This document shows positions 11,030 through 21,255 of a stretch of 64,000 nt of DNA, piece after piece. Numbering within the stretch: the first letter of the stretch is position 1; every line of letters starts with the position of its first letter. Both the position numbers and the translations under genes were made by a program. The notes under the pieces were generated by a model. That model saw nothing but the letters and a program-made list of their open reading frames with translations, made no database searches and was not told where the DNA came from. Source of the DNA: Campylobacter sp. RM16187 (GTDB lineage: Bacteria > Campylobacterota > Campylobacteria > Campylobacterales > Campylobacteraceae); contig NZ_CP012549.1 in the NCBI RefSeq assembly GCF_025319965.1, positions 1-64,000 on the forward strand. The letters run 5' to 3'.

Positions 11030-11917
11030 ATGGGTAAAAATAGTCAAAATTTCGGCATAGTTTTAACTCTTCTTGGCGGGATTTTCTGGGGATTTTCGGG
11101 AGCTTGTGGACAGTATCTTTTTGAGCACAAAGGCATAAGTGCCGAGTATCTCACCTCGCTTCGCTTGATACTTTCAGGTGTGATAATGCTTGCGATTTTA
11201 TACGCAAAAAGCGGCAAATTTATCTTTAGTATCTTTAGCTCAAAGAAAAATATCTACGATCTGCTCTTTTACGCGCTATTTGGCATTATGGCGTGTCAAT
11301 ACACCTACTTTGTTACGATCGAGCTTTCAAATGCGGCGATTGCGACTATTTTACAGTATCTTGCGCCTGTTTTAGTGCTGTTTGTGCTTTGCATAGAAGA
11401 GAAAAGATTTCCTTATAAAAAAGAAAGTTTAAGCGTATTTTGCGCCATTTTTGGAGTATTTTTGCTTGCTACTCATGGAAATTTTACAAGTCTTGTTATC
11501 CCGACAAAGACGCTTATTATCGGCATAATATCGGCATGCACCATCGTTATATACACGCTTTCTCCGCGCCGACTAATGAGGAGCTATCCCGTCACGCTTA
11601 TACTTGCGTGGGCGATGCTGATTGGCGGAGTGGTGCTAAGCCTTTATGCCAAACCTTGGCAGCTTAAAGGTGTAAGCGATATGAGCGGAATTTTAGCGCT
11701 TTGCGGTGTTGTCGTTTTTGGGACTATCTTTGCGTTTAGCCTTTACATGCAAGGAGTTAAAATTCTAGGCGGCGGCAAAGCTAGTGTGATATCTGCTATC
11801 GAGCCGGTTTCTGCTGCTTTATTTGCGGCGTTTTGGCTTGGAAGTAAGTTTGTAATGATCGATATAATCGGGTTTGCACTGATTATCGTTGCGATTATAA
11901 TATTAAGAAAGAGCTAA
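11030..11917 (+). CDS. EamA/DMT-family permease
   Basis: This is an inner-membrane protein of 295 residues with ten hydrophobic segments arranged as two EamA repeats. The second repeat ends in the usual SVISAIEPVSAALFAAFWLG motif. DMT-family exporters move amino acids, sugars or other metabolites; the substrate cannot be read here. It stands alone, with its own promoter region upstream and a shared convergent terminator downstream. Confidence 0.88.
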   Translation: MGKNSQNFGIVLTLLGGIFWGFSGACGQYLFEHKGISAEYLTSLRLILSGVIMLAILYAKSGKFIFSIFSSKKNIYDLLFYALFGIMACQYTYFVTIELSNAAIATILQYLAPVLVLFVLCIEEKRFPYKKESLSVFCAIFGVFLLATHGNFTSLVIPTKTLIIGIISACTIVIYTLSPRRLMRSYPVTLILAWAMLIGGVVLSLYAKPWQLKGVSDMSGILALCGVVVFGTIFAFSLYMQGVKILGGGKASVISAIEPVSAALFAAFWLGSKFVMIDIIGFALIIVAIIILRKS

Positions 11918-11930
11918 CTAAGTGCGAGTA

Positions 11931-11960
11931 AAACCGATAAATTTAAGTATTTATCGGTTT
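11931..11960. terminator. Bidirectional terminator between convergent genes
   Basis: A perfect 12-base inverted repeat, AAACCGATAAAT (11931-11942) and ATTTATCGGTTT (11949-11960), with a 6-base loop, lies between the EamA permease and the convergent symporter gene. A and T runs on both sides suit termination in both directions. Confidence 0.8.
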
Positions 11961-11966
11961 AAATAT

Positions 11967-12869
11967 CTATTTTTGACTTTTTGAGCCCCAAATTCCAGCC
12001 AAAATCGAGCCTGATAAGTTATGCCACACGCTAAATAGCGCGCCAGGAAGTGCCGCAAGCGAGCCGAAGTATTTAACCGCAAGAGCAACGCTTAAGCCTG
12101 AATTTTGCATGCCAACTTCGATAGCAACGGTTCTTGCCGTCTTTTCATCAAAGCCAAAGAGTTTGGATAAAAAGTATCCGCAAAATAGCCCCGAGCTGTT
12201 GTGAAGTATCACGCCGATAGCTACTAGCGCGCCTACTGTTTGGATGTTTTTCGCGTTTAGCGCCACGACGATGGCTATGATCGTGATGATGGCTGCCATT
12301 GAGATGATAGGAAGCGCAGGCAGGATCTTTTTAACGAATTTATGAAAAAATGTATTTAAAAGCACGCCGACCACTATCGGTACAAGCATGATTTTAACTA
12401 AATTTAAGAGCATACTCATGGCAGGGACTAGAACCTCTTGTCCGATGTAAAGCCAGGTTAAAAACGGCATCAGCACTATGGAAAGCAAGGTCGAAAATAG
12501 CGTCATACTAACGCTTAGTGCGACATCGCCCTTGGCTAGATAGGTCATCACGTTTGAAGCAGTACCGCCTGCACTTGTGCCTACTAGCATCATGCCTGCG
12601 GTGATTTCGTTGCTAAAGCCAAACGCTTTTGAGATCACAAATGCAGCAAGCGGCATGATGAGAAATTGGATGAAAATTCCAAGTCCAAGTGCTTTTTTCT
12701 TGTGTAAAATTTGCTTAAAATCATCGATACTAAGCGTGATACCCATGCCAAGCATGATGACGACAAGAAGTGGAACGATGTAGCCTTTGATAGCTACAAA
12801 ACCTGTCGGAAACGTGTAAGCGATAAATGATAAAACTATCGCTACTATAGGAAAAAGTAGTGCTTTCAT
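11967..12869 (-). CDS. Bile acid:sodium symporter (BASS) family transporter
   Basis: A 300-residue inner-membrane protein with about ten transmembrane segments. The GTSAGGTASNVMTYLAKGD motif near residue 95 and EVGMQNSGLSVALA near 250 match the two crossed, ion-binding segments of the BASS fold. Bacterial members move organic acids such as pantoate or pyruvate more often than bile acids; the substrate here is unknown. Confidence 0.88.
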   Translation of the reverse strand: MKALLFPIVAIVLSFIAYTFPTGFVAIKGYIVPLLVVIMLGMGITLSIDDFKQILHKKKALGLGIFIQFLIMPLAAFVISKAFGFSNEITAGMMLVGTSAGGTASNVMTYLAKGDVALSVSMTLFSTLLSIVLMPFLTWLYIGQEVLVPAMSMLLNLVKIMLVPIVVGVLLNTFFHKFVKKILPALPIISMAAIITIIAIVVALNAKNIQTVGALVAIGVILHNSSGLFCGYFLSKLFGFDEKTARTVAIEVGMQNSGLSVALAVKYFGSLAALPGALFSVWHNLSGSILAGIWGSKSQK

Positions 12870-12999
12870 GAGTTGATTGTATCTAAAAATTAAGATTTTT
12901 TATAAAAATAGAGCAAATTTTAGTGAAAATTTTATGAAACTGTTAAATTTCTACAAGGCTACTGCTAAAATTCTCAAATTTTTAGAGTGTTTTTGAAAT

Positions 13000-13560
13000 T
13001 TAAGCTTCAAAAAGTGTCGGCTGAAACGACTTAACTATAAAGCTTTTTCGCGTTAGCTCGCACTCGCCTAAATTTCTGATTGCTGCAAGGTGCGCCTTTG
13101 TGCCGTAACCCTTGTGCGAGGCGTATCCGTAGGCGGGATAAATTTCGCCCCATGCGCTCATCAGCTCGTCTCTGCTTACTTTGGCTAATATGCTTGCCGC
13201 GCTTACTTGCGCTACCTTGCCGTCTGCTTTTATCATAGTTTTTACACCTGTGCCGTAGTTTGCGTTGCCGTCATAAAGCAGCTCATAGCCTGCAAAATGT
13301 TGCTTAAACAGCTTTAAAGCCCGCCTTAAACACTCGCTAAGTCCTAGTTCGTCGATTTGGTGATTTGAAAAATATACGATTAAAAATTGCGAATTTACAG
13401 CGATTTCATTAAAAAGCTCTTTTCGCCTTTTTGCGCTTAGTTTTTTAGAGTCGTTAAGTCCCTTTATCTCTTTTTTAAGCACGCAAGCAGCGACCGCCAA
13501 AGGGCCTGCAAGCGCTCCTCGGCCAGCCTCATCGATACCGCAAATTTTAACTTCACTCAT
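13000..13560 (-). CDS. rnhB: Ribonuclease HII
   Basis: RNase HII cuts RNA in RNA-DNA hybrids and removes single ribonucleotides from DNA. The active-site motif [15 protein letters not shown] supplies the first Asp-Glu pair; [12 protein letters not shown] and [11 protein letters not shown] are also family signatures. The ATG at 13560 overlaps by one base the stop of the preceding gene on the same strand (TGATG), so the two are translated in tandem. At 186 aa it is of normal length. Confidence 0.95.
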   Translation of the reverse strand: MSEVKICGIDEAGRGALAGPLAVAACVLKKEIKGLNDSKKLSAKRRKELFNEIAVNSQFLIVYFSNHQIDELGLSECLRRALKLFKQHFAGYELLYDGNANYGTGVKTMIKADGKVAQVSAASILAKVSRDELMSAWGEIYPAYGYASHKGYGTKAHLAAIRNLGECELTRKSFIVKSFQPTLFEA

Positions 13561-14435
13561 CAAAAAAGCCCGAAACTATCTTTCATAAAAGGCTTTATTT
13601 CTTCTAGCAAAATGCTCTTTTCTGCGTCTTTGCTTTGAAATGAAATTCCAGCCGGAGTTAGCACGAAATTTTCACTTATCTTTATATCTTTGCTTTCAAA
13701 AAGTGCTTTTAAATTTTCATCATCTAAGTTTATAAAGAGATCCTCAGGCGAGATATCTTTGCCGGTTTTAAGAAATTTTGAACTGCAAATTTTGCCCTCC
13801 TTGCCAAGATTTCTGCAAGTGGTTTTAAAAATTTCGTTGCTAAACTCAAGCGTTAAAATGTCGTTTTTAAATAAATTTTGCTCGCTATCTTTAAATTCCT
13901 GCTTGAAATTTTCCAGTTTTTCTTTTAGATTATTTTTGTTTTTAGTAACAAAATCAGCCGAGAAGAAGTCGCTTACTATCGCTTCAAACTTCATATCGCC
14001 AGTTTTTATAACCTGCAAGCCAAGAGATAAAATTTCATAGCTGAGTTCCTCGGTTACCTCGGCTTTGTGAGCTTTGCCTTTTATGGCTAGCTTGCCGCTT
14101 AATTTGCCATCTTCATCAAATTTTACATCTAAATTTAGCCAGTCGGAGAGCGCGTTTAGGGCTGTTATGTTACTATCTGTTTTTTCGATCTTGCCTTTTG
14201 AAAACTCAAATTTTTCACCCTTGAAAAAGACGTGTCCGTAAATTTTAGTAGGGAGCTCAAAGCCTTTTTCGCCTTTGAAATTTTCAAATTCGTTATCAAA
14301 GGAGTTTAGATAAAGCTCAAATTTTTCTTCGTCCGCTAGACCTGTGAATTTATAAAATTTGCCCCAGTTTTCGTGATTTATCTCATATCCAAAGCTAAGT
14401 AAAACAGCAACTAAAAACGTTAAAATTACTCTCAT
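13560..14435 (-). CDS. Secreted/periplasmic hypothetical protein
   Basis: I do not recognise a family. A signal peptide is evident ([16 protein letters not shown], cleavage near residue 17), without a lipobox. The mature part of about 270 residues is rich in Lys, Glu, Phe and Asn and shows two cysteines near residue 215. It is probably a periplasmic protein. It sits between the ATPase gene and rnhB on the same strand, with a one-base overlap to rnhB. Confidence 0.7.
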   Translation of the reverse strand: MRVILTFLVAVLLSFGYEINHENWGKFYKFTGLADEEKFELYLNSFDNEFENFKGEKGFELPTKIYGHVFFKGEKFEFSKGKIEKTDSNITALNALSDWLNLDVKFDEDGKLSGKLAIKGKAHKAEVTEELSYEILSLGLQVIKTGDMKFEAIVSDFFSADFVTKNKNNLKEKLENFKQEFKDSEQNLFKNDILTLEFSNEIFKTTCRNLGKEGKICSSKFLKTGKDISPEDLFINLDDENLKALFESKDIKISENFVLTPAGISFQSKDAEKSILLEEIKPFMKDSFGLF

Positions 14436-14454
14436 GTACTCTCCTAAAATTTAG

Positions 14455-15552
14455 TTAAAAACTAAGTGCCCATCTTGAAAAAGGCAAAATTTCACACTTT
14501 ATGCCTTCTACGCTAAGCTCGGCTTGATTTGCCACGCTGATAACTTGAAGTCTGTTTACTCCAAGAGCTTTTAAATTCGCGTGAAGTTTTTTAAATTTTA
14601 AAAATATCAGATCGCTATCGCTAAATGGTATGCAAAGTATAGCAAGTTTCCTTTTAGCAAGGAAAAAATCAAACTCTTTAGTGTAAAAAATCTCCTCTTT
14701 AAATTTAAAAAGCTCGCAAAAGATGATATTTGAAAAAAGTTTTACGAAATCTTTCTTTAGACTCAGCGCATTTCGCATCACAAAATCATTAAAATAAAGC
14801 CTCTTTGCCGCGCTTGGCTGCTCAAATTTCGCTACAAGACTTATAAAGCCTCTATTTTCTAGCTCAACAAGTCCTGCATAGACGCGGTCTTTTGAGGTTT
14901 TAGAGTGTGTTTTTAAATTTTTATATAGCTCATGCGCGCTTAAATTTGCCCCTTGAAAAGCGGCGCACTCTTTTATCAAATTTATATCGGCTTCATTTAG
15001 CTTGCTCTTAAGCCTTGCTTGGAGATTTTCTACGACTTCGCTTTGGTCAAGAAAGGCTGAATTTAGGCTGTTGCCGTGCGTAACAAAATGGCTAAATAGC
15101 TGATCTTGATCTAAATTTTTAGGGAAAAACGCTATAAACTCTTCGTAGTCCAAGTAGCTTAAATTTAGTTTTTTAAAGCCGATTAAATTTATGTTTTTTG
15201 ACTCGCTAGTTACGACTATGTTTTGAAGGCCTAAACTTGAAAATTTTTCTATAGCAACTGTCTGCTCGTTTGAATTTACTCCTTCTATTGCTAGAGCTTT
15301 TATGGCTCTGTTATCTTTTAAAAACTGCTCTAAATCATCTAAAATTTTAGCCTCGCTTATCCTTATATCTTGCAGGTTTATATATAAAATTTCCTCATCT
15401 TTAAACTGCTTTAGATGATCTATCACGAGTGAAGTTTTACCGCTTCCATCGCTTCCTATGATGAGAGTTTTAGGCGAAGTTATGCTAAATTTTCTATCTA
15501 TAAATTTAAGTGATTTTAAAGGAGTGTTGTAAAGCGATAGCAGTTCTTTCAA
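14455..15552 (-). CDS. AAA+ ATPase with C-terminal winged-helix-like region
   Basis: The N-terminal domain has a Walker A GSDGSGKTS at residues 33-41 and follows the pattern of predicted AAA_14-type ATPases. The middle to C-terminal part (about residues 185-260: ELYKNLKTHSKTSKDRVYAGL, then LENRGFISL) looks like a winged helix, followed by a nuclease-like or DUF4143-like tail that I cannot assign. Function is unknown. Two AAGGAA palindromes lie in the gap it shares with rpsJ and a third lies inside the gene, so autoregulation is conceivable (inference). Confidence 0.65.
   Translation of the reverse strand: MKELLSLYNTPLKSLKFIDRKFSITSPKTLIIGSDGSGKTSLVIDHLKQFKDEEILYINLQDIRISEAKILDDLEQFLKDNRAIKALAIEGVNSNEQTVAIEKFSSLGLQNIVVTSESKNINLIGFKKLNLSYLDYEEFIAFFPKNLDQDQLFSHFVTHGNSLNSAFLDQSEVVENLQARLKSKLNEADINLIKECAAFQGANLSAHELYKNLKTHSKTSKDRVYAGLVELENRGFISLVAKFEQPSAAKRLYFNDFVMRNALSLKKDFVKLFSNIIFCELFKFKEEIFYTKEFDFFLAKRKLAILCIPFSDSDLIFLKFKKLHANLKALGVNRLQVISVANQAELSVEGIKCEILPFSRWALSF
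14647..14665. promoter_or_regulatory. AAGGAA palindrome inside the ATPase gene
   Basis: TTTCCTT (14647-14653), five bases, AAGGAAA (14659-14665). Arms and 5-base spacing match the two palindromes upstream at 15588 and 15671. This copy is coding, so it may be chance. Confidence 0.35.
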
Positions 15553-15587
15553 ATTTAGCCTTTTAAAATTTGAAAGAATTATAACAT

Positions 15588-15610
15588 TTTTTCCTTTTAA
15601 TAAGGAAAAA
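15588..15610. promoter_or_regulatory. Perfect palindrome TTTTTCCTT-N5-AAGGAAAAA, possible operator
   Basis: Nine-base arms are exact inverted repeats around TTAAT. The site lies 36 bases upstream of the ATPase start, where an operator would overlap its minus-strand promoter. Its centre is 83 bases (about eight helical turns) from a second copy at 15671. Confidence 0.5.
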
Positions 15611-15670
15611 ACTAAAATTAAATATCAAATTTTTCAAATTTCGGATAAAAACTCTTTTGAACTATTAAAA

Positions 15671-15693
15671 TTTTTCCTTACAAAAAGGAAATA
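15671..15693. promoter_or_regulatory. Second AAGGAA palindrome upstream of rpsJ
   Basis: TTTTTCCTT (15671-15679), ACAAA, then AAGGAAATA (15685-15693); seven central bases of each arm pair exactly. It lies 36 bases upstream of the rpsJ promoter -35 box, on the other side of the divergent gap from the first copy. Confidence 0.45.
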
Positions 15694-15728
15694 AATTTCA
15701 AAAATTCTTACTAAAACAGCTCAAAACA

Positions 15729-15757
15729 TTGACTTTAAAAGCTCATTTTAGTAAAAT
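15729..15757 (+). promoter_or_regulatory. Promoter of the S10 ribosomal operon
   Basis: TTGACT (15729-15734), 17 bases, TAAAAT (15752-15757). This is the best sigma-70-like promoter in the gap and leaves a leader of about 60 bases before rpsJ. Confidence 0.7.
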
Positions 15758-15824
15758 CTCAGTCTTTTATGTAAGTCATAAAAGGTCGTATGTTTGCGAC
15801 AAGTTCTATTTTAAAGGAAATCAA

Positions 15825-16136
15825 ATGGAGAGAATCAGGCTTAAGCTCAAAGCTTATGACCATAGAGTTCTAGACCGCACAGTTGCAGCAATCGTAGAAG
15901 CTGTCAAAAGAACTGGTGCTGACGTAAGAGGTCCAGTGCCAATGCCTACTAAGATCAAACGCTACACAGTCTTAAAATCACCACACATCAACAAAGATTC
16001 ACGTGAGCAGTTTGAGATGAGAATTCATGCACGTATGCTTGACATCGTAGCAGCTACACCTGACACAGTCGATTCGCTAACAAAACTTGACTTGGCTCCT
16101 GAAGTTAACGTCGAAGTTCGTGCGATGGGCAAGTAA
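15825..16136 (+). CDS. rpsJ: 30S ribosomal protein S10
   Basis: First gene of the S10 operon. The 103-residue protein matches S10 throughout ([17 protein letters not shown] at the start, [20 protein letters not shown] near the end); S10 also acts as NusE in antitermination. A longer open frame reaches back to 15729 but covers the promoter; the ATG at 15825 has AAAGGAAAT nine bases upstream and is the real start. Confidence 0.97.
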   Translation: MERIRLKLKAYDHRVLDRTVAAIVEAVKRTGADVRGPVPMPTKIKRYTVLKSPHINKDSREQFEMRIHARMLDIVAATPDTVDSLTKLDLAPEVNVEVRAMGK

Positions 16137-16155
16137 TCAGGCGAAAGGTTAGATA

Positions 16156-16734
16156 ATGGAATATATCGTAGAAAAAATAGGCATGAGTAGGACGATTTCG
16201 GTTCCTAGTACACCAGTTACACTTCTAAAACTTGTAGAGACTAAAGTTTGCGAAGTAGGTGAAAACAACCGCGCAATCGTTGCTTATGCAAAAGGTAAAG
16301 CAAAAAACAAAGCTATAGCAGGTCAGCAAAAGAAATACAATCTTTCAGCTGAGTACAACAAATTTGCCACTTTAACAGTTGCAAATAGCGAAGCAGGCGA
16401 TCTTGACGTAAGCCCGCTAAGTTCAGCTGCTGTTATCAAAGTTAGCTTTGATTCAAAGGGTAGAGGTTATCAAGGTGTTGTTAAAAGACACGGATTTGGT
16501 GGCGGACCAAAAAGTCACGGTTCACGTTTCCACAGACGCCACGGATCAATCGGTAACTGCGAATGGCCGGGACGTGTTCAACCTGGTATGAAAATGGCCG
16601 GACACATGGGCGATGTGAAAGTAACTGTTAAAAACGAAGTTGTAAGTTTTGATAGCGAGAACGGAATTTTGGTTTTAAAAGGCTCAGTTCCTGGACACAA
16701 CGGCGCAATGGGTAGAGTAAGGATAGTAAAATGA
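16156..16734 (+). CDS. rplC: 50S ribosomal protein L3
   Basis: L3 helps nucleate 50S assembly and reaches the peptidyl-transferase centre. The [21 protein letters not shown] loop region and [11 protein letters not shown] motif are typical. It is 192 residues, and its stop overlaps the rplD start (ATGA). Confidence 0.97.
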   Translation: MEYIVEKIGMSRTISVPSTPVTLLKLVETKVCEVGENNRAIVAYAKGKAKNKAIAGQQKKYNLSAEYNKFATLTVANSEAGDLDVSPLSSAAVIKVSFDSKGRGYQGVVKRHGFGGGPKSHGSRFHRRHGSIGNCEWPGRVQPGMKMAGHMGDVKVTVKNEVVSFDSENGILVLKGSVPGHNGAMGRVRIVK

Positions 16735-17345
16735 GTAAAGTTTGCGTATTAAACGAGAAATTTGAAAAGGCTGGAGATTTAGATCTTCCTGCAAATTATG
16801 CAGAGGTAAATCCACACAACCTTTATCTATATGTTAAATCTTACCTTGCAGGTATCCGCGCAAATACAGCTCACACTAAGACTCGTGCTTTTGTAAGCGG
16901 TGGCGGTAAGAAGCCATGGAGACAAAAGGGTCGTGGCGGCGCTCGTGCAGGTTCAACCAGAACTAACGTATGGGTAGGCGGTGCAGTATCTTTCGGTCCA
17001 TTGAATAATAGAAATTATTTCCAAAAAATTAATAAAAAACAAAAGAGATTAGCTCTTGAGTGTGCACTAGCACAAAAGGCTAACGATGGCAAAATTTTCG
17101 CAGTTGATAGCATCAGCATCGATAGCGGAAAGACAAAAGATGCGGCAAAAATTATCAATAGCCTAAATTTAAGAGATGCGTTGATAGTTAAAGATTTGCT
17201 TGATGATAACACGCTTTTGGCATTTAGAAATTTATCAAACTGCTATCTAGTAGATGCAAGCGAGATAAATGCGTATCTAGTATCGGTATTTAGTGCGGTT
17301 ATCATTGAAAAAGCAGCACTTGAATCTATAACAAAAGAGGGCTAA
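16731..17345 (+). CDS. rplD: 50S ribosomal protein L4
   Basis: L4 lines the exit tunnel and in some bacteria represses the S10 operon. The extended loop is visible as [20 protein letters not shown] near residue 60. Length 204 aa. It overlaps rplC by four bases and is followed after one base by rplW. Confidence 0.97.
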   Translation: MSKVCVLNEKFEKAGDLDLPANYAEVNPHNLYLYVKSYLAGIRANTAHTKTRAFVSGGGKKPWRQKGRGGARAGSTRTNVWVGGAVSFGPLNNRNYFQKINKKQKRLALECALAQKANDGKIFAVDSISIDSGKTKDAAKIINSLNLRDALIVKDLLDDNTLLAFRNLSNCYLVDASEINAYLVSVFSAVIIEKAALESITKEG

Positions 17346-17346
17346 A

Positions 17347-17628
17347 ATGGCAGATATAACTGATATCAAAACAATTTTATATACAGAAAAGACTCTTGGC
17401 CTTCAAGAAGATGGTGTAGTAGTTATCCAAACTTCACCAAAGATGACTAAAAATAGGCTAAAAGAAATTTTAAAAGAGTATTTTGGAGTAACGCCACTTC
17501 GCGTAAATTCACTTAGAATGGAAGGTAAAGTTAAGCGTTTTAAAGGACAAACAGGACAACGCAGTGAAGTTAAAAAATTCTACGTTAAGTTACCTGAGGG
17601 TTCAACTCTAGAAAGCATGGAGGCGTAA
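17347..17628 (+). CDS. rplW: 50S ribosomal protein L23
   Basis: L23 sits at the tunnel exit and docks trigger factor and SRP. The 93-residue protein begins [16 protein letters not shown] and carries the [18 protein letters not shown] segment. It is tightly packed between rplD and rplB. Confidence 0.96.
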   Translation: MADITDIKTILYTEKTLGLQEDGVVVIQTSPKMTKNRLKEILKEYFGVTPLRVNSLRMEGKVKRFKGQTGQRSEVKKFYVKLPEGSTLESMEA

Positions 17629-17629
17629 G

Positions 17630-18460
17630 ATGGCAATTAAAACATATAAACCATATACACCAAGCCGTAGATTTATGACAGGTCTTAGCAGTGAAGATAT
17701 CACGGCTAAACCAAGCGTTAGAAGCCTACTTGTAAAACTACCTGCATCAGGCGGTAGAAATAACAACGGTCGTATCACATCAAGACATAAAGAAGCAGGC
17801 GCTAAAAAGCTATACAGAATCATCGACTTTAAAAGACGCAAATTTGGCATCGAAGGTAAAGTTGAAGCGATCGAATACGATCCAAACAGAAACTGCCGTA
17901 TAGCACTTATCGCTTATAAAGATGGCGAAAAACGCTATATCATCAGACCAAACGGACTAAACGTAGGTGACGTAGTAGCAGCTGCTGAATCCGGTCTTGA
18001 TATAAAACCTGGTAACGCTATGAAACTAAGAAACATCCCTGTGGGAACGATCGTTCATAACGTTGAGCTAAAGCCTGGTAAGGGCGGACAGATAGCAAGA
18101 AGCGCAGGCGGATATGCTCAGCTAATGGGCAAAGAGGAAAAATATGTCATCTTAAGACTTCCAAGTGGCGAGATGAGACAAATTTTAGCAGAGTGTATGG
18201 CAAGCGTTGGCGTTATCGGTAACGAGGACTGGGCTAACGTAACTATCGGTAAAGCAGGTAGAAACCGCCACAGAGGAATTCGCCCTCAAACTCGTGGTTC
18301 AGCTATGAACCCGGTAGATCACCCGCACGGTGGTGGTGAAGGTAAGAAAAATTCAGGCCGTCACCCGGTAACTCCATGGGGTAAACCGACAAAAGGTGCT
18401 AAGACTCGCCGCAAAAAAGCTAGCGACAAGCTAATTATCTCAAGAAGGAAAGGAAAATAG
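17630..18460 (+). CDS. rplB: 50S ribosomal protein L2
   Basis: L2 is a core 50S protein needed for subunit joining and peptidyl transfer. The 276 residues start [19 protein letters not shown] and contain the conserved [13 protein letters not shown] loop near residue 225, including the histidine tied to peptidyl-transferase function. Confidence 0.98.
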   Translation: MAIKTYKPYTPSRRFMTGLSSEDITAKPSVRSLLVKLPASGGRNNNGRITSRHKEAGAKKLYRIIDFKRRKFGIEGKVEAIEYDPNRNCRIALIAYKDGEKRYIIRPNGLNVGDVVAAAESGLDIKPGNAMKLRNIPVGTIVHNVELKPGKGGQIARSAGGYAQLMGKEEKYVILRLPSGEMRQILAECMASVGVIGNEDWANVTIGKAGRNRHRGIRPQTRGSAMNPVDHPHGGGEGKKNSGRHPVTPWGKPTKGAKTRRKKASDKLIISRRKGK

Positions 18461-18462
18461 AG

Positions 18463-18744
18463 ATGGCTAGATCACTCAAAAAAGGTCCTTTCGTAGACGG
18501 ACATGTAATGAAAAAAGTTGTTGCTGCTAAGAAAGCAAACGACAACAAGCCGATCAAAACATGGTCAAGACGCAGTACGATTGTACCTGAAATGATTGGA
18601 CTTACATTTAATGTCCATAATGGTAAAAGCTTTATCCCTGTGTATGTAACTGAAAACCACATCGGATATAAACTTGGCGAATTTGCTCCAACTAGAACGT
18701 TTAAGGGTCACAAAGGCTCTGTTCAGAAAAAAATCGGCAAATAA
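18463..18744 (+). CDS. rpsS: 30S ribosomal protein S19
   Basis: S19 sits in the 30S head and contacts S13 and the A-site finger. The 93-residue protein starts [18 protein letters not shown] and has [17 protein letters not shown], both family hallmarks. Confidence 0.97.
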   Translation: MARSLKKGPFVDGHVMKKVVAAKKANDNKPIKTWSRRSTIVPEMIGLTFNVHNGKSFIPVYVTENHIGYKLGEFAPTRTFKGHKGSVQKKIGK

Positions 18745-18754
18745 GGGGAGATAA

Positions 18755-19087
18755 ATGAGTAAAGCTATTATTAAATTTATTAGACTATCTCCTACTAAAG
18801 CAAGACTTATAGCAAGAGAAGTTCAAGGTATGAATGCTGAACTAGCGCTTGCAAGTTTAAGCTTTATGCCAAACAAGGGAGCTAAATTTATAGCAAACGC
18901 AATCAGCTCTGCTGTTGCAAATGGCGGTTTTGAACCTGAGGAAGTTATCGTCAGCTCTTGCAGAGTTGATGCAGGCCCTGTATTAAAGAGATTTAGACCA
19001 AGAGCAAGAGGAAGCGCAAGCAGAATTCGCAAACCAACTGCCCACATTTTGGTAGAAGTATCTAAAGCTGAAAAGAAGGACGCATAG
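18755..19087 (+). CDS. rplV: 50S ribosomal protein L22
   Basis: L22 extends a beta hairpin into the exit tunnel, a known site of macrolide-resistance changes. The 110-residue protein has [18 protein letters not shown] and the loop [20 protein letters not shown]. No unusual insertion is seen in the loop. Confidence 0.97.
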   Translation: MSKAIIKFIRLSPTKARLIAREVQGMNAELALASLSFMPNKGAKFIANAISSAVANGGFEPEEVIVSSCRVDAGPVLKRFRPRARGSASRIRKPTAHILVEVSKAEKKDA

Positions 19088-19088
19088 T

Positions 19089-19787
19089 ATGGGACAAAAA
19101 GTAAATCCGATTGGTTTAAGACTAGGAATTAACCGCAACTGGGAATCAAGATGGTTTCCTGCTAAAGGAAATTTGGTAGAAAATATCGGCGAAGATTACA
19201 AAATTCGTGCGTTTCTTAAGAAAAAACTATATTATGCAGGGGTTTCTCAAATTCTTATCGAAAGAACGGCTAAGAAGATCAGAGTAACTGTAGTAGCAGC
19301 TCGCCCTGGCATCATAATAGGTAAAAAAGGCTCAGACGTTGAGAAGCTAAAAGATGATATCCAAAAGCTAATCAACAAAGAGGTTAATGTAAATATCAAA
19401 GAAGAGAGAAAAGCTCAAGCTTCTGCTCAACTTGCTGCAGAGAACGTTGCAATGCAACTTGAAAAACGTGTTGCGTTTAGACGTGCTATGAAAAAGGTAA
19501 TCCAAGGCGCTCAAAAATCAGGTGCTAAGGGTATTAAAATTTCAGTTGCAGGCCGTTTAGGTGGCGCTGAGATGGCAAGAACAGAGTGGTATTTGGAGGG
19601 TCGTGTGCCACTTCATACACTAAGAGCGAAGATCGATTACGGTTTTGCAGAGGCGCATACAACTTATGGAAACATAGGTATTAAAGTGTGGATATTTAAA
19701 GGTGAGGTTCTTCAAAAAGGCGTTCAAGCTGAGAAAACTGAAGAAGAAGCACCAAAAAAACCACGCAGAGCAAGAAGAGGTAAATAA
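19089..19787 (+). CDS. rpsC: 30S ribosomal protein S3
   Basis: S3 forms part of the mRNA entry channel. It shows the KH motif region [17 protein letters not shown] and the C-terminal [20 protein letters not shown]. It is 232 residues with a short lysine- and glutamate-rich tail. Confidence 0.97.
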   Translation: MGQKVNPIGLRLGINRNWESRWFPAKGNLVENIGEDYKIRAFLKKKLYYAGVSQILIERTAKKIRVTVVAARPGIIIGKKGSDVEKLKDDIQKLINKEVNVNIKEERKAQASAQLAAENVAMQLEKRVAFRRAMKKVIQGAQKSGAKGIKISVAGRLGGAEMARTEWYLEGRVPLHTLRAKIDYGFAEAHTTYGNIGIKVWIFKGEVLQKGVQAEKTEEEAPKKPRRARRGK

Positions 19788-19789
19788 TC

Positions 19790-20215
19790 ATGTTGATGCC
19801 AAAACGAACAAAATTTCGCAAGCAGATGAAAGGTCGCAACCGCGGTTATGCAACTCGTGGTACTGACCTTGCAATGGGAGAATTTGGTATAAAAGCTGTT
19901 GAAGCTGGAAGAATCAATTCTCGCCAAATAGAAGCGGCTCGTGTTGCTTTGACTCGTCATGTTAAAAGACAAGCAAAAACTTGGATTAGAGTTTTCCCTG
20001 ATAAGCCACTAACTAAAAAGCCGTTACAAACTCGTATGGGTAAAGGTAAAGCAGGTATTGAAGAGTGGGTTATGAACATTAAACCGGGCAGAATCATTTA
20101 CGAGATGGCCGGAGTTAATGAAGAGCTAGCACGTGAGGCACTTACGCTGGCTATGCATAAGTTGCCGTTTAAAACTAAAATTGTAACGCGAGAGAGTGAA
20201 AATGAAATATACTGA
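19790..20215 (+). CDS. rplP: 50S ribosomal protein L16
   Basis: L16 binds near the A-site tRNA elbow. The first residues [19 protein letters not shown] and [12 protein letters not shown] are typical. The ATG at 19790 or the ATG at 19796 (MPKRTKF) could start it; the second matches most family members. Its last 14 bases overlap rpmC. Confidence 0.96.
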   Translation: MLMPKRTKFRKQMKGRNRGYATRGTDLAMGEFGIKAVEAGRINSRQIEAARVALTRHVKRQAKTWIRVFPDKPLTKKPLQTRMGKGKAGIEEWVMNIKPGRIIYEMAGVNEELAREALTLAMHKLPFKTKIVTRESENEIY

Positions 20216-20387
20216 GTTAAAAGAAAAAAGCGTTGCAGAATTAAACGCGTTATTGAAAGAGAAAAAGGTGCTTTTATTTACATTAAGACAAAAGCTAAAA
20301 ACTATGCAGCTAAGCAACCCTAACGAGATTCGTGCAGTTAAAAAAGAGATTGCACAAATCAACACTGCAATTAGCGCTTCAAAGTAA
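20202..20387 (+). CDS. rpmC: 50S ribosomal protein L29
   Basis: A small two-helix protein (61 aa) at the tunnel exit: [20 protein letters not shown], then [22 protein letters not shown]. The ATG at 20202 is preferred to a GTG six bases earlier because it has AGAGAGTGAA upstream and matches family starts. It begins inside rplP. Confidence 0.94.
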   Translation: MKYTELKEKSVAELNALLKEKKVLLFTLRQKLKTMQLSNPNEIRAVKKEIAQINTAISASK

Positions 20388-20397
20388 GGGGTGAAAA

Positions 20398-20649
20398 ATG
20401 GCATTTAAAAGAGAAATTCAAGGTGTAGTTTTGCAAAAAGCTGGAGATAAAACAGCTACGATTTTGGTTGAAAGACGTGTTATGCACCCAAGATACCACA
20501 AATTTGTAAAACGCTTTAAGAAATATATGATTCACGATGAAAAAAATGAAACACAAGCCGGCGATACTGTTGTTGCTGTTGAGTGCAGACCGCTTTCAGC
20601 ACGCAAAAGCTTCCGCCTAAAAGCTGTTTTAGCAAAGGGAGTTGAGTAA
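20398..20649 (+). CDS. rpsQ: 30S ribosomal protein S17
   Basis: S17 is a primary 16S-binding protein. The 83 residues include [20 protein letters not shown] and [13 protein letters not shown], both conserved. Its stop overlaps the rplN start by one base. Confidence 0.96.
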   Translation: MAFKREIQGVVLQKAGDKTATILVERRVMHPRYHKFVKRFKKYMIHDEKNETQAGDTVVAVECRPLSARKSFRLKAVLAKGVE

Positions 20650-21017
20650 TGATACAATCTTTTACAAGACTTGTAGTTGCTGATAACAGCGGTGCAAAAG
20701 AGTTAATGTGTATAAAAGTTTTAGGCGGTAGCAAAAGAAGATATGCAACACTTGGCGACGTTATAGTTTGCTCGGTTAAAAAAGCGCTTCCAAACGGCAA
20801 GATCAAAAAAGGTCAAGTTGTAAAAGCTGTTGTTGTTAGAACTAAAAAAGAGGTTCAAAGAGAAAACGGATCTTTGATTAGATTTGACGAAAACGCAGCC
20901 GTAATCCTTGATAACAAAAGAGAGCCGGTTGGAACTCGTATCTTTGGACCGGTTGGTCGTGAAGTTAGATATGCAAACTTCATGAAAATTGTTTCACTTG
21001 CACCGGAGGTGTTATAA
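20649..21017 (+). CDS. rplN: 50S ribosomal protein L14
   Basis: L14 contributes to the intersubunit bridge. It starts [20 protein letters not shown] and ends with [22 protein letters not shown], closely matching the family at 122 aa. Overlaps of one base at both ends imply coupled translation. Confidence 0.97.
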   Translation: MIQSFTRLVVADNSGAKELMCIKVLGGSKRRYATLGDVIVCSVKKALPNGKIKKGQVVKAVVVRTKKEVQRENGSLIRFDENAAVILDNKREPVGTRIFGPVGREVRYANFMKIVSLAPEVL

Positions 21018-21253
21018 TGGCTAATATCAAATTTAAGATTAAAAAAGGCGATAATGTAAAGATTATTGCCGGAGATGATAAAGGTAAAACAGGAAAAGTT
21101 TTATCAGTATTAGCAAAAAAAGGACAGGTTATCGTTGAGGGCTGCAAAGTAGCTAAAAAGGCTATCAAACCAAGCGAAAAAACTCCAAACGGTGGCTTTA
21201 TAAATAAAGAGATGCCGATTGATATTTCAAATGTGGCAAAAGTTGAGGGTTAA
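21017..21253 (+). CDS. rplX: 50S ribosomal protein L24
   Basis: L24 initiates 50S assembly. The KOW motif is seen as [20 protein letters not shown]; the protein is short (78 aa), as is usual in Campylobacterota. Confidence 0.95.
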   Translation: MANIKFKIKKGDNVKIIAGDDKGKTGKVLSVLAKKGQVIVEGCKVAKKAIKPSEKTPNGGFINKEMPIDISNVAKVEG

Positions 21254-21255
21254 AA

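Noticed and set aside
14455-15552. ATPase as part of a defence pair with the secreted neighbour
   Set aside because: The neighbour has a signal peptide and is linked to rnhB, and the setting is core chromosome beside the S10 operon.
15729-15824. Extended N-terminus of S10
   Set aside because: The extension overlaps the promoter and is not part of S10; the downstream ATG has a good ribosome site.
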